A stretch of 64,000 nucleotides of DNA from Cognatiyoonia sp965661665 (lineage in GTDB: Bacteria > Pseudomonadota > Alphaproteobacteria > Rhodobacterales > Rhodobacteraceae): positions 48,991 to 112,990 of the forward strand of contig NZ_CBFIEO010000009.1 of NCBI RefSeq assembly GCF_965661665.1, given 5' to 3'. Position numbers and translations under genes: made by a program. The number at the start of each line of letters is the position of its first letter. Position 1 is the stretch's first letter. Positions 8,336-15,324 of this stretch are shown here, piece by piece. The notes under the pieces were generated by a model. That model was not told where the DNA came from. It worked only from the letters and a program-made list of their open reading frames with translations, and did not search any database.

Positions 8336-8366
8336 AAAAAAGGCGCGGAAAACTCCGCGCCTTTTC
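8336..8366 (-). terminator. Rho-independent terminator after tauC
   Basis: A perfect 9-bp stem (AGGCGCGGA with TCCGCGCCT) around an AAAC loop, flanked by A-tracts on the plus strand that become a U-tract in the tauABC transcript. It lies about 20 bases beyond the tauC stop and before the start of the NYN gene, so it separates the two. Confidence 0.88.
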
Positions 8367-8385
8367 GTCGAAATTTATCTTGGGA

Positions 8386-9723
8386 TCAGCCTTTACCCTT
8401 CCACGGCACCAGCCATTTTTCAAGCTGGCGCATCAGCATGTCGATGCTGAAGCCGATGATGCCGATCAGGATGATGCCCATGATGACGATGTCGGTGTTC
8501 TGGAACTTGGACGCGGTCATGATCATCATCCCGGCACCCTTTTGCGCTGCGACCAGTTCGGCGGCCACAACGGTGCCCCAGCAGACCCCCATCGCCACGC
8601 GCGCGGCGGTGAAAATCTCCGGCAGGGAGTTTGGAATGATGACGTGGCGCATGATCTGCCACTTGCTTGCGCCTAAGGAATAGGCCGCGTGGACCTTTGA
8701 AATCCGCACACCGGAAACGCCGGACCGTGCGCCGATAGCCATTATCCAGAGGGCAGCGAGGAAGAGCAGTATGATCTTTCCTTCTTCCCCAATACCGGCC
8801 CAGATGATGACCAGCGGGATCAGGGCGAGCGGTGGCACGGGGCGCATAAATTCCACGATTGGATCAAACCAGCCACGGAACCAGTCAGAGAGGCCCATTG
8901 CGTAACCAAGCGGGATGCCGACCAGAGCGCCAAGCAGGAAGCCGACGACAACGCGGAAGAGCGAGTAGCCAAGGTGTTGTGCCAGCGTGAAATTGCGGAA
9001 TCCTTCGGTCGCGATTTCCGTCAGGCGTTCCCAAACACGTTCTGGGGATGGGAGCCAGATCGGCTCCATCTGCCAGCCGGTAGAGGGAACGATATTGAGC
9101 GTGCCTTTCTGGGACATGTTGACCTGGCCAAACTCAGTCGGGACGCTACCACCGGGTTCAATCGGCATGCCGTTGACAGCGGAAACGATGGCCCCGTCGT
9201 CGCGAGTGATTTCATCATTGCGGTCCACGCGCAGAAGTTCGGTGCGGTAGGCGGTGATGGCGATGCTGTCGTTCTTGGCAAACCCGTCGCCCGGTTCAAC
9301 CTCTGGCGCGGTCACGTCTTGGCCGGTTTGGAAGACGAGGACGGTGACCTCTGCATCGTCGCTTTGGCCGTTTGCGGTGGCGGTGGCGGTGTAGGTGAAT
9401 GACCCCTCCCCCGTGAACGCGCCGGGCATATGCAGGAAGCCAGGCAGGAGTTTTGAGCCTGTGAATGCGCCCCAGAGGACAAAGATCAACAGGATCGAAA
9501 CGACGGAAGCGACGGTGTTTGAAGACACCGCACTTTCATCGCCGAAGGTCACGGTCTTAAGGGAGCCATAGTCCTTCTTTGGCGTCAGGGCCCGCTTGAC
9601 CAAGTTCCAGGTGAACAGGCAGAGCAGTATAAGAAGTACGTAGCCCAGAATGTAAGGGATCGCTGCCAGAAGTGTTGCGAAGACGGCGAAGAGTTCGCCG
9701 AAGAGTTCACCGAAAATGTTCAT
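8386..9723 (-). CDS. tauC: Taurine ABC transporter permease with an inserted extra-membrane domain
   Basis: Inner-membrane permease of the TauABC importer. The C-terminal half (about residues 230-445) is a normal TauC/SsuC permease: LPSPERVWERL, then membrane helices, and the coupling motif LGASKWQIMRHVIIPNSLP (EAA loop) that contacts TauB. The protein is 445 residues; usual TauC is nearer 250-280. The excess is N-terminal: a first membrane helix near residues 8-35, a second near 70-90 that matches the usual TauC helix 1, and about 120 residues of polar, beta-rich sequence between it and the LPSPERV segment. ATG at 9723 overlaps the tauB stop by four bases. A strong terminator follows. Function is secure from context; the role of the insert is unknown. 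Confidence 0.88.
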   Translation of the reverse strand: MNIFGELFGELFAVFATLLAAIPYILGYVLLILLCLFTWNLVKRALTPKKDYGSLKTVTFGDESAVSSNTVASVVSILLIFVLWGAFTGSKLLPGFLHMPGAFTGEGSFTYTATATANGQSDDAEVTVLVFQTGQDVTAPEVEPGDGFAKNDSIAITAYRTELLRVDRNDEITRDDGAIVSAVNGMPIEPGGSVPTEFGQVNMSQKGTLNIVPSTGWQMEPIWLPSPERVWERLTEIATEGFRNFTLAQHLGYSLFRVVVGFLLGALVGIPLGYAMGLSDWFRGWFDPIVEFMRPVPPLALIPLVIIWAGIGEEGKIILLFLAALWIMAIGARSGVSGVRISKVHAAYSLGASKWQIMRHVIIPNSLPEIFTAARVAMGVCWGTVVAAELVAAQKGAGMMIMTASKFQNTDIVIMGIILIGIIGFSIDMLMRQLEKWLVPWKGKG

Positions 9724-10529
9724 GCCCCTACTCCTTCGGTACGACCCATGATTTCTTCTTCCATATCCCAAATCATGCCGAGGATTTCCTCGCGCACCTC
9801 ATTGAAACGTGGGTCTTTCTTGACCTCGCGGAGGTCTTGGCCGACACCCATGTCAGCGAAAGGAAGGTTGTATTCTTTGTGGATGCGGCCGGGGCGCGGG
9901 GCCATCACGATGAGGCGTTCGCCCAACAGCAAGGCTTCTTCCACTGAGTGGGTGATCAGGATGATCGTCTTGCCGGTTTCTTTCCAGAGTTTCAGAACCA
10001 GACCCTGCATCTTTTCGCGGGTTAGCGCGTCGAGCGCGCCAAGCGGTTCATCCATCAGGATGACGTCTGGATCGTTGGCAAGGCAGCGAGCCAAGGCGAC
10101 ACGCTGCTGCATACCGCCGGAGAGTTCGTAGATCGCCTTTTCCTTGAAGTCCTGCAGGCCGACGATGTCGAGAAGGTGGTCAACTTCCACCGAATATTCC
10201 GACGCTTTCTGGCCTTTCATCCGTGGGCCAAAGCTGACGTTGTCACGCACGCTCATCCATTCGAAGAGCGCGCCCTGCTGGAACACCATGCCGCGTTCTT
10301 TGCCTGGCCCTTCGACCGTCGCGCCGTTCAGTTCGATGTTGCCTTCGGTTGGGGCGAGAAAACCAGCAACAATGTTGAGAAGCGTGGTCTTACCGCAGCC
10401 AGACGGGCCGAGGACGGACAAGAGCTCCCCCGCTTTGAGGTTCAATGATACGTCTTTGAGCGCCTGAACGGAGGACCCGTTCGGCAAATCGAACCGCATC
10501 GAGATACTGTTGATATTAAGTCCCGACAT
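9720..10529 (-). CDS. tauB: Taurine ABC transporter ATP-binding protein
   Basis: A 269-residue ABC ATPase that powers TauC. Walker A is GPSGCGKTT at residues 41-49, the Q-loop is MVFQQGALFEWM, the signature is LSGGMQQRVALAR, Walker B is VILMDEPLGALDA, and the H-loop is ILITHSVEEALLL. The sequence after the H-loop (RPGRIHKEYNLPF) is typical of nitrate/sulfonate/taurine ATPases. It lies between tauA and tauC on the minus strand, overlaps tauC by four bases, and is separated from tauA by about 105 bases that hold a hairpin. Confidence 0.95.
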   Translation of the reverse strand: MSGLNINSISMRFDLPNGSSVQALKDVSLNLKAGELLSVLGPSGCGKTTLLNIVAGFLAPTEGNIELNGATVEGPGKERGMVFQQGALFEWMSVRDNVSFGPRMKGQKASEYSVEVDHLLDIVGLQDFKEKAIYELSGGMQQRVALARCLANDPDVILMDEPLGALDALTREKMQGLVLKLWKETGKTIILITHSVEEALLLGERLIVMAPRPGRIHKEYNLPFADMGVGQDLREVKKDPRFNEVREEILGMIWDMEEEIMGRTEGVGA

Positions 10530-10597
10530 TCCCTACCCCGTTCTATATTCGAGAAAACGCCGTCGGTTGGTGCGCTTGCCGGAATATAGAGGCTGAT

Positions 10598-10626
10598 TGT
10601 GGGGCACGGTCGAACCGCGCCCCACA
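10598..10626 (-). promoter_or_regulatory. Intercistronic hairpin between tauA and tauB
   Basis: Complementary arms TGTGGGGC and GCCCCACA enclose a shorter inner pair (ACGGT/ACCG). There is no T-tract, so it is more likely an mRNA-stabilising or partly attenuating stem that raises tauA over tauBC than a full terminator. This is inference from the usual excess of binding protein in ABC operons. Confidence 0.5.
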
Positions 10627-10634
10627 GATCATTC

Positions 10635-11642
10635 TTACATGGAGCTGACAGACATCAGCGCGTCTTTGGAGATCGCACCTTCGTAGCTGTCGAGCGCGGA
10701 TGGGATGGAGCCTGCACCCACGAAGACGTCTGCAACGCCTTTCATGAATGTCGCAGCGTTGCCGCCCAACCACGCTTCGGACAACTGGTCTTCAACAGTT
10801 GGGAACACGAATGTTGCCATTGTTTCAGCTGTCGCATCTTCGTCCATACCAGCGTCTTTTGCGATCACTGGCAGCATTTCAGCCTGCATGTCGCCTGCGT
10901 TCCACATCTCGTTCGATTTCGCTGTGACTTCAGCAAACTTTGCGACGAGCTCTGGGTTTTCAGCGACGAAGGATGCTGGTGCAGTTGTCGCGTCGAACAC
11001 GAGGATGCCGAGCGCTTCTTTCTCTGCACCTGTCAGAAGAACGTTGCCGTGCTCCTTCATGCGGCGCAGCGCACCACCCCAACCACAGGACATGTCAACC
11101 TGACCCTGTGCGATCGCAGCAGCGCCGTCAGCAGGGGCCATGTCAACGATTTCCATGGAGGAGATATCGACACCGAAGTGGTTCATCTGGGACAGAAAGC
11201 CGTAGTGGGCAGCTGTGCCGAGTGGAACAGCGACTTTCTTACCAGCCAGTTCGCCAGCGGAGTCCTTATCGATTTCGAGGCCGGATGCGACAACGCAGTT
11301 GTCGTTGTCAGCGTAGGACACAGCAACGTCGATGATCTGAAGGTCCTGACCTGCGGATGTTGCGACCACGAATGGTGGGATACCCTGAGAGACGGAGATC
11401 TGAACATCGCCAGATGCCATCGCTGCAGACATCGCAGTGCCTGTGTCGAAGGAGACCCAGTTGATGTCGACGCCCAGCGCCTCTTCATACATCTCGTTCA
11501 CTTTTGCGAACTGGAACGGCATTGGCCATTCGAGGAAGTACGCAACGGTGATTTCGCCGTGGCCTGCAGCCATTGCGGACTGACCGCCAGCCAGCAACGC
11601 CGCGCCAGCAACAGCACCCATCAGTGTGTTCTTGAGTTTCAT
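10635..11642 (-). CDS. tauA: Taurine-binding periplasmic protein
   Basis: A 335-residue solute-binding protein. Residues 1-26 are a signal peptide ending QSAMA. The mature protein starts with GEITVAYFLEWPMPFQFAKV and contains the sulfonate-binder pattern GDVQISVSQGIPPFVVATSAG, a hinge at GKKVAVPLGTAAHYGFL and a second lobe ending DALMSVSSM. This is the TauA form seen beside tpa and xsc in marine Rhodobacterales. It is first in the tauABC operon and divergent from tpa, with a 449-base regulatory region between them. Regulation by TauR is likely from the repeats in that region. Confidence 0.93.
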   Translation of the reverse strand: MKLKNTLMGAVAGAALLAGGQSAMAAGHGEITVAYFLEWPMPFQFAKVNEMYEEALGVDINWVSFDTGTAMSAAMASGDVQISVSQGIPPFVVATSAGQDLQIIDVAVSYADNDNCVVASGLEIDKDSAGELAGKKVAVPLGTAAHYGFLSQMNHFGVDISSMEIVDMAPADGAAAIAQGQVDMSCGWGGALRRMKEHGNVLLTGAEKEALGILVFDATTAPASFVAENPELVAKFAEVTAKSNEMWNAGDMQAEMLPVIAKDAGMDEDATAETMATFVFPTVEDQLSEAWLGGNAATFMKGVADVFVGAGSIPSALDSYEGAISKDALMSVSSM

Positions 11643-11887
11643 TCATATTCTCCCTTGTGATGTCTCGGCTTGTCCGAGATCGTCGGTAAGTCATTACGAC
11701 CGCCTGAACGAAAACGAGCTAAACACAGGCCATGCCATTCGGCTAGCCCCTGTTGCGTCGGGGTCGTCAAATTTCCGACATTATCGAAAACTCTGAGCGG
11801 TCTGCTTAATTTTGCACCGATTTCAGACCCTTGCGTCAACATGTAGCTGCTAAAAGGGTTATGGTTTTCCGACGCCTTGGGTGGGTT

Positions 11888-11943
11888 CAGAATGTGAAAT
11901 TCTGCCTTAAAGCCATTGAAATCAGAATGTTAGAGCAATTCTG
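11888..11943. repeat. Two inverted repeats CAGAAT/ATTCTG
   Basis: First copy: CAGAAT at 11888-11893, five-base spacer, ATTCTG at 11899-11904. Second copy: CAGAAT at 11923-11928, nine-base spacer, ATTCTG at 11938-11943. The 5' halves (CAGAATGT) also form direct repeats 35 bases apart. Position between tauA and tpa suggests an operator for a dimeric regulator, distinct from the direct repeats nearer tpa. Confidence 0.5.
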
Positions 11944-11963
11944 GCATGGGTTCGACCTGCAAT

Positions 11964-11996
11964 CTGGTATTATTTTTAGTGAGTATCTGGCCCTAT
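11964..11996 (+). promoter_or_regulatory. Candidate TauR operator upstream of tpa
   Basis: Direct repeats CTGGTATTAT (11964-11973) and CTGGCCCTAT (11987-11996) begin 23 bases apart. From memory, TauR of Rhodobacter capsulatus needs two direct repeats of the form CTGGACYTAA at the tpa promoter; the copies match at 7 and 8 of 10 positions. The same 23-base spacing recurs before xsc, which is the stronger argument. The pair ends about 95 bases before the tpa ATG. Confidence 0.55.
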
Positions 11997-12091
11997 TTCA
12001 GTAGCAAACGTAAGGATCAAATATCGTATCAACGTTTGCCGAGCCCAAAGGATTCGATTGGGCGGCTGATTTCTGAACATGGAGAGGCTTC

Positions 12092-13477
12092 ATGGACCTA
12101 AACAACTTCACGAATGATCCAGAAGCGATCGTCGAGGCCGACCGCGCCCACGTTTGGCATCACCTGAGCCAGCACAAACCATACGACATGGGTGTCGATC
12201 CCCGCATCATCGTTGAGGGCAAGGGCATGCGCCTTTGGGACATCAAGGGCAAAGAGCATATCGACTCCGTCTCTGGTGGTGTTTGGACCGTGAACATCGG
12301 CTATGGTCGGGAGCGGATGGGCAAGGCGATTGCCGATGCAGTGACTAAGATGTGCTTCTTCGGCGGCTCTTTGGGCACGATCCCCGGTGCGCGTTTTTCT
12401 GAGATGCTGACCGAGAAAATGCCAGGGCTGGACCGTGTGTATTACGCCAACTCCGGCTCTGAGGCGAATGAGAAAGCGTTCAAGATGGTCCGCCAGATCA
12501 GCCACAAGCACTACGGCGGCAAGAAGAACAAGATTCTTTACCGTGAACGCGACTACCACGGCTCCACCATAGCGACGATGTCGGCGGGTGGTCAGGACGA
12601 GCGCAACGCACAGTTTGGTCCATTCACACCGGGGTTCGTGCGGGTGCCGCACTGCCTCGAATACCGCGCGCAGGACGAATATGCGGGCGACAGCTATGGC
12701 GTGAAAGCAGCCGAAGCGATTGAAGAGGTCATTCTGCGCGAAGGCCCAGACACGGTTGGCGCGCTTTGCCTTGAGCCGATCACCGCAGGTGGTGGCGTGA
12801 TTGTTCCGCCAAAAGGCTATTGGGAGAAGGTGCAGGAGATCTGCAAAAAGTACAACATCCTGCTTCACATCGACGAGGTTGTCTGTGGCTTGGGGCGGAC
12901 CGGCACATGGTTCGGCTATCAGCACTTCGGCATCCAGCCGGATATCGTGACGATGGCAAAGGGTGTCGCCTCTGGCTATGCCGCAATTTCCTGTTGCGTC
13001 ACCACGAATGAGGTGTTCGACAAGTTCAAGGACGACACCGACAAGCTTGGCTTCTTCCGTGATATTTCGACCTTTGGCGGCTGCACTGGCGGTCCGGCTG
13101 CGGCGATTGAGAACATGAAGATCATCGAGGAAGAAGATCTGCTGGGCAATTCCGTCACGGTCGGTGCCCACCTGAAAGCGCAGCTGGAAGCGCTGTCGGA
13201 GAAGCACGCTGTGATTGGTCAGGTCCGGGGCAAAGGTTTGTTTGCCGGCGCGGAACTGGTTGCGGATCGCGGCACGAAAGAGCCGGTGGATGAGAAGAAG
13301 GTCATGGCCGTTGTGGCGGATTGTATGCAGCAGGGCGTCATCATCGGCGCGACCAACCGGTCGCTTCCGGGCTACAACAACACCCTACTCTTCGCGCCCC
13401 CGCTGATCGCCACAACCGACGACATCGACGCTGTCGTAGACGCTGTTGACCAAGCTCTGACCCGCGTTTTGGGGTAG
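12092..13477 (+). CDS. tpa: Taurine:pyruvate aminotransferase
   Basis: A 461-residue class III PLP aminotransferase that moves the amino group of taurine to pyruvate, giving sulfoacetaldehyde and alanine. The N-terminus VWHHLSQHKPYDM is characteristic of Tpa. PLP contacts visible: SGSEANEKAFK (phosphate), YHGSTIATM, HIDEVVCGLGRTG (Asp), and Lys290 in TMAKGVASGYAA as the Schiff-base lysine. It is divergent from tauABC and followed by a terminator, then tauR and xsc. A GGAGAGG ribosome-binding site precedes the ATG. Acidic omega-amino substrates are possible for the wider family, but the cluster leaves taurine as the clear choice. Confidence 0.95.
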   Translation: MDLNNFTNDPEAIVEADRAHVWHHLSQHKPYDMGVDPRIIVEGKGMRLWDIKGKEHIDSVSGGVWTVNIGYGRERMGKAIADAVTKMCFFGGSLGTIPGARFSEMLTEKMPGLDRVYYANSGSEANEKAFKMVRQISHKHYGGKKNKILYRERDYHGSTIATMSAGGQDERNAQFGPFTPGFVRVPHCLEYRAQDEYAGDSYGVKAAEAIEEVILREGPDTVGALCLEPITAGGGVIVPPKGYWEKVQEICKKYNILLHIDEVVCGLGRTGTWFGYQHFGIQPDIVTMAKGVASGYAAISCCVTTNEVFDKFKDDTDKLGFFRDISTFGGCTGGPAAAIENMKIIEEEDLLGNSVTVGAHLKAQLEALSEKHAVIGQVRGKGLFAGAELVADRGTKEPVDEKKVMAVVADCMQQGVIIGATNRSLPGYNNTLLFAPPLIATTDDIDAVVDAVDQALTRVLG

Positions 13478-13494
13478 GATCACTTATTGGAACG

Positions 13495-13530
13495 AAGGGC
13501 ACACGGTCAAAAGTCTTGTGCCCTTTTTTT
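13495..13530 (+). terminator. Rho-independent terminator after tpa
   Basis: A 9-bp stem AAGGGCACA/TGTGCCCTT with a 13-base loop, followed by a run of T residues to 13530. It lies 18 bases after the tpa stop and means tauR is mainly transcribed from its own promoter. Confidence 0.9.
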
Positions 13531-13583
13531 GTTGGACTTTCGTATTTTTGGCGCCTTTCGAGACGTTCGGGATATGTTAATTT

Positions 13584-13599
13584 AGGATGTATCAATCCT
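13584..13599. repeat. Small inverted repeat before tauR
   Basis: AGGAT-N6-ATCCT, perfect in its arms, lies between the tpa terminator and the tauR start, about 65 bases before the ATG. It could be an operator or core promoter element; it does not resemble the tpa and xsc direct repeats. Confidence 0.3.
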
Positions 13600-13664
13600 G
13601 AATTCCCAAGCATTTGGGGCTTCTGCAAATTGACTCCGCCATGTTGCCCCACCAAGGTCCGCGC

Positions 13665-15137
13665 ATGGCGATCTCGATCGAGACATTTTTTATTGATCCC
13701 AATGGGGAAGGCACGCTTCAGGCGCGTATTCAACAGATGGTTGCACAGGGCATTCTGGCCGGTCGGTTTAGGCCGGGGGAGAAGTTGCCATCGTCTAGAT
13801 CAATGGCGAAGCATCTGGGGGTTAGCCGGATCACGGTCACGCTGGCTTATACCGAGTTGGTTGCTGATGATTATCTAATGTCGCGGGGGCGGTCGGGGTT
13901 TTATGTCTCCGACAATGCACCCGATCCACCCGCTTTTCCGGCGCAGCGGGCTTCTGCAACGACTGTTGATTGGACGCGGGCCATCGGGCAGCGATTTTCG
14001 CCCGCCTTGGGGATGAATAAACCGAGCAATTGGGCGGAGTACGAATACCCGTTCATCTATGGTCAGACGGACCCAGAGCTGTTTGACGGCGCGAACTGGC
14101 GAATGTGTGCCCTACAAGCCTTGGGCAAGCGGGATTTCTCATCGCTGACGTCTGACTATTTCGACGGCGACGATCCGCAGTTGATCGAGTTTATTGCACG
14201 CCAGACCCTGCCCCGTCGCGGCATCCTCGCCAGCCCCGATGAAATCCTTGTCACAATGGGGGCGCAGAACGCGCTTTGGCTCACAGCGCAAGTTTTGCTG
14301 ACCCAGCGACGCTTGGCCGCGATTGAGGATCCTTGCTACCCCGCGCTGCGGTCGATTCTGTTGCAGTCGCGCTGTCAGCTGGCGACGGTGCCAGTGGATG
14401 GCGAAGGGTTGAAGTTGGACGAGTTGCCGTCGGAGACGGACGTTGTCTTTACCACGCCCAGCCACCAATGCCCTACCACCGCCACGATGCCGATGTCACG
14501 CAGACAGGCGCTGTTGGGGCGGGCGAAGGCGGATGATTTCCTTGTCGTTGAAGACGACTATGAATTTGAGATGGCGTTTCTGAAATCGCCGTCGCCGTCG
14601 CTCAAATCGTTGGACCGTGACGGTCGGGTGATTTACGTCGGCTCCTTCTCTAAATCTCTCTTCCCTGGCCTGCGACTTGGCTATCTGGTTGGGCCCGCGC
14701 CATTCATCCGCGAAGCGCGCGCCCTGCGTGCATCGGTCCTTCGGCACGCGCCAGGGCATACGCAGCGCACAGTGAGCTATTTCCTGTCACTGGGGCATTA
14801 TGATGCGTTGGTCCGGCGAATGGCGCGGACCTATCACAAGCGACGGCAGGTCTTGGACTCTGCGCTCAACGATATAGACATCAAAGTCGCCGGAAAGGGA
14901 GCTTATGGCGGATCATCAGTCTGGGTGGAGGCACCACACGGCGTGGACACAGGCGTGCTCGCAAAGAATTTGCAACAAGATGGTGTGCTGATTGAGCCCG
15001 GTTCACCCTTTTTCGCAGACCAAGACCCGCCTCGGCAGTTCTTCAGACTTGCCTACTCTTCAATCCCCACCGAACGGATTGCAAAAGGCGTGAAGTTGAT
15101 CCGCAAGAGAATCGACGCAGAACTTGCGAAAACGTAG
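13665..15137 (+). CDS. tauR: MocR-type transcriptional regulator of taurine catabolism
   Basis: A 490-residue MocR/GntR fusion regulator. Residues 1-80 hold a GntR winged helix-turn-helix (GRFRPGEKLPSSRSMAKHLG then SRITVTLAYTEL). The rest is a class I aminotransferase-like domain with the PLP lysine in GSFSKSLFPGLRLGYLVG, plus VVEDDYEFEM. In MocR proteins this domain senses PLP and an amine effector instead of catalysing. TauR of Rhodobacter capsulatus activates tpa and related genes with taurine. ATG at 13665 is preferred over upstream ATGs (13641, 13614) because an AAGG sequence is well placed before it. It lies between tpa and xsc, both with paired direct repeats upstream. Confidence 0.93.
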   Translation: MAISIETFFIDPNGEGTLQARIQQMVAQGILAGRFRPGEKLPSSRSMAKHLGVSRITVTLAYTELVADDYLMSRGRSGFYVSDNAPDPPAFPAQRASATTVDWTRAIGQRFSPALGMNKPSNWAEYEYPFIYGQTDPELFDGANWRMCALQALGKRDFSSLTSDYFDGDDPQLIEFIARQTLPRRGILASPDEILVTMGAQNALWLTAQVLLTQRRLAAIEDPCYPALRSILLQSRCQLATVPVDGEGLKLDELPSETDVVFTTPSHQCPTTATMPMSRRQALLGRAKADDFLVVEDDYEFEMAFLKSPSPSLKSLDRDGRVIYVGSFSKSLFPGLRLGYLVGPAPFIREARALRASVLRHAPGHTQRTVSYFLSLGHYDALVRRMARTYHKRRQVLDSALNDIDIKVAGKGAYGGSSVWVEAPHGVDTGVLAKNLQQDGVLIEPGSPFFADQDPPRQFFRLAYSSIPTERIAKGVKLIRKRIDAELAKT

Positions 15138-15206
15138 GGCGGATAGGGACGAATGAGCCACAAAACCCCTGCAATTTTGCAAAAAAATGAGACCGAAAGT
15201 ACTAAA

Positions 15207-15239
15207 TTGGACCTAGCGCAGCTTTCGAATTGGACCTAC
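15207..15239 (+). promoter_or_regulatory. Candidate TauR operator upstream of xsc
   Basis: Two direct repeats TTGGACCTAG (15207-15216) and TTGGACCTAC (15230-15239), identical over AATTGGACCTA, begin 23 bases apart. They match CTGGACYTAA at 8 of 10 positions each. The spacing equals that of the pair before tpa. They end about 85 bases before the xsc start, in the 187-base gap after tauR. Confidence 0.68.
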
Positions 15240-15324
15240 TGTTACCCTCAAGTGCTCACTATTTTATCGACAACGAAATCGCTGCCGATTTAGGCGGCGA
15301 TAATTCTTTTGGAGAGGACAGCCC

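Larger units (their letters stand above)
11643..12091. promoter_or_regulatory. Divergent tauA/tpa control region
   Basis: This 449-base gap has no credible gene. It is more AT-rich than its neighbours near the tpa side. It holds two inverted repeats built on CAGAAT/ATTCTG (11888-11904 and 11923-11943) and, closer to tpa, a pair of direct repeats (11964-11996). Promoters for both directions must lie here, but I could not assign -35/-10 boxes with confidence. Confidence 0.7.

Noticed and set aside
8420..8690. Repetitive His/Asp/Met-rich open frames opposite the end of tauC
   Set aside because: They come from GATGATGATC-type codon runs in a membrane-protein gene read in the wrong frame.
11660..11700. 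GTCC/GTCA sequences near tauA as a reverse-strand TauR repeat pair
   Set aside because: Their cores are 18 bases apart, not 23, and match the consensus at only about 4-6 of 10 positions.
12098..13207. A 369-codon open frame antisense to tpa
   Set aside because: tpa is fully supported by PLP motifs and context; the antisense frame is a codon-bias shadow.
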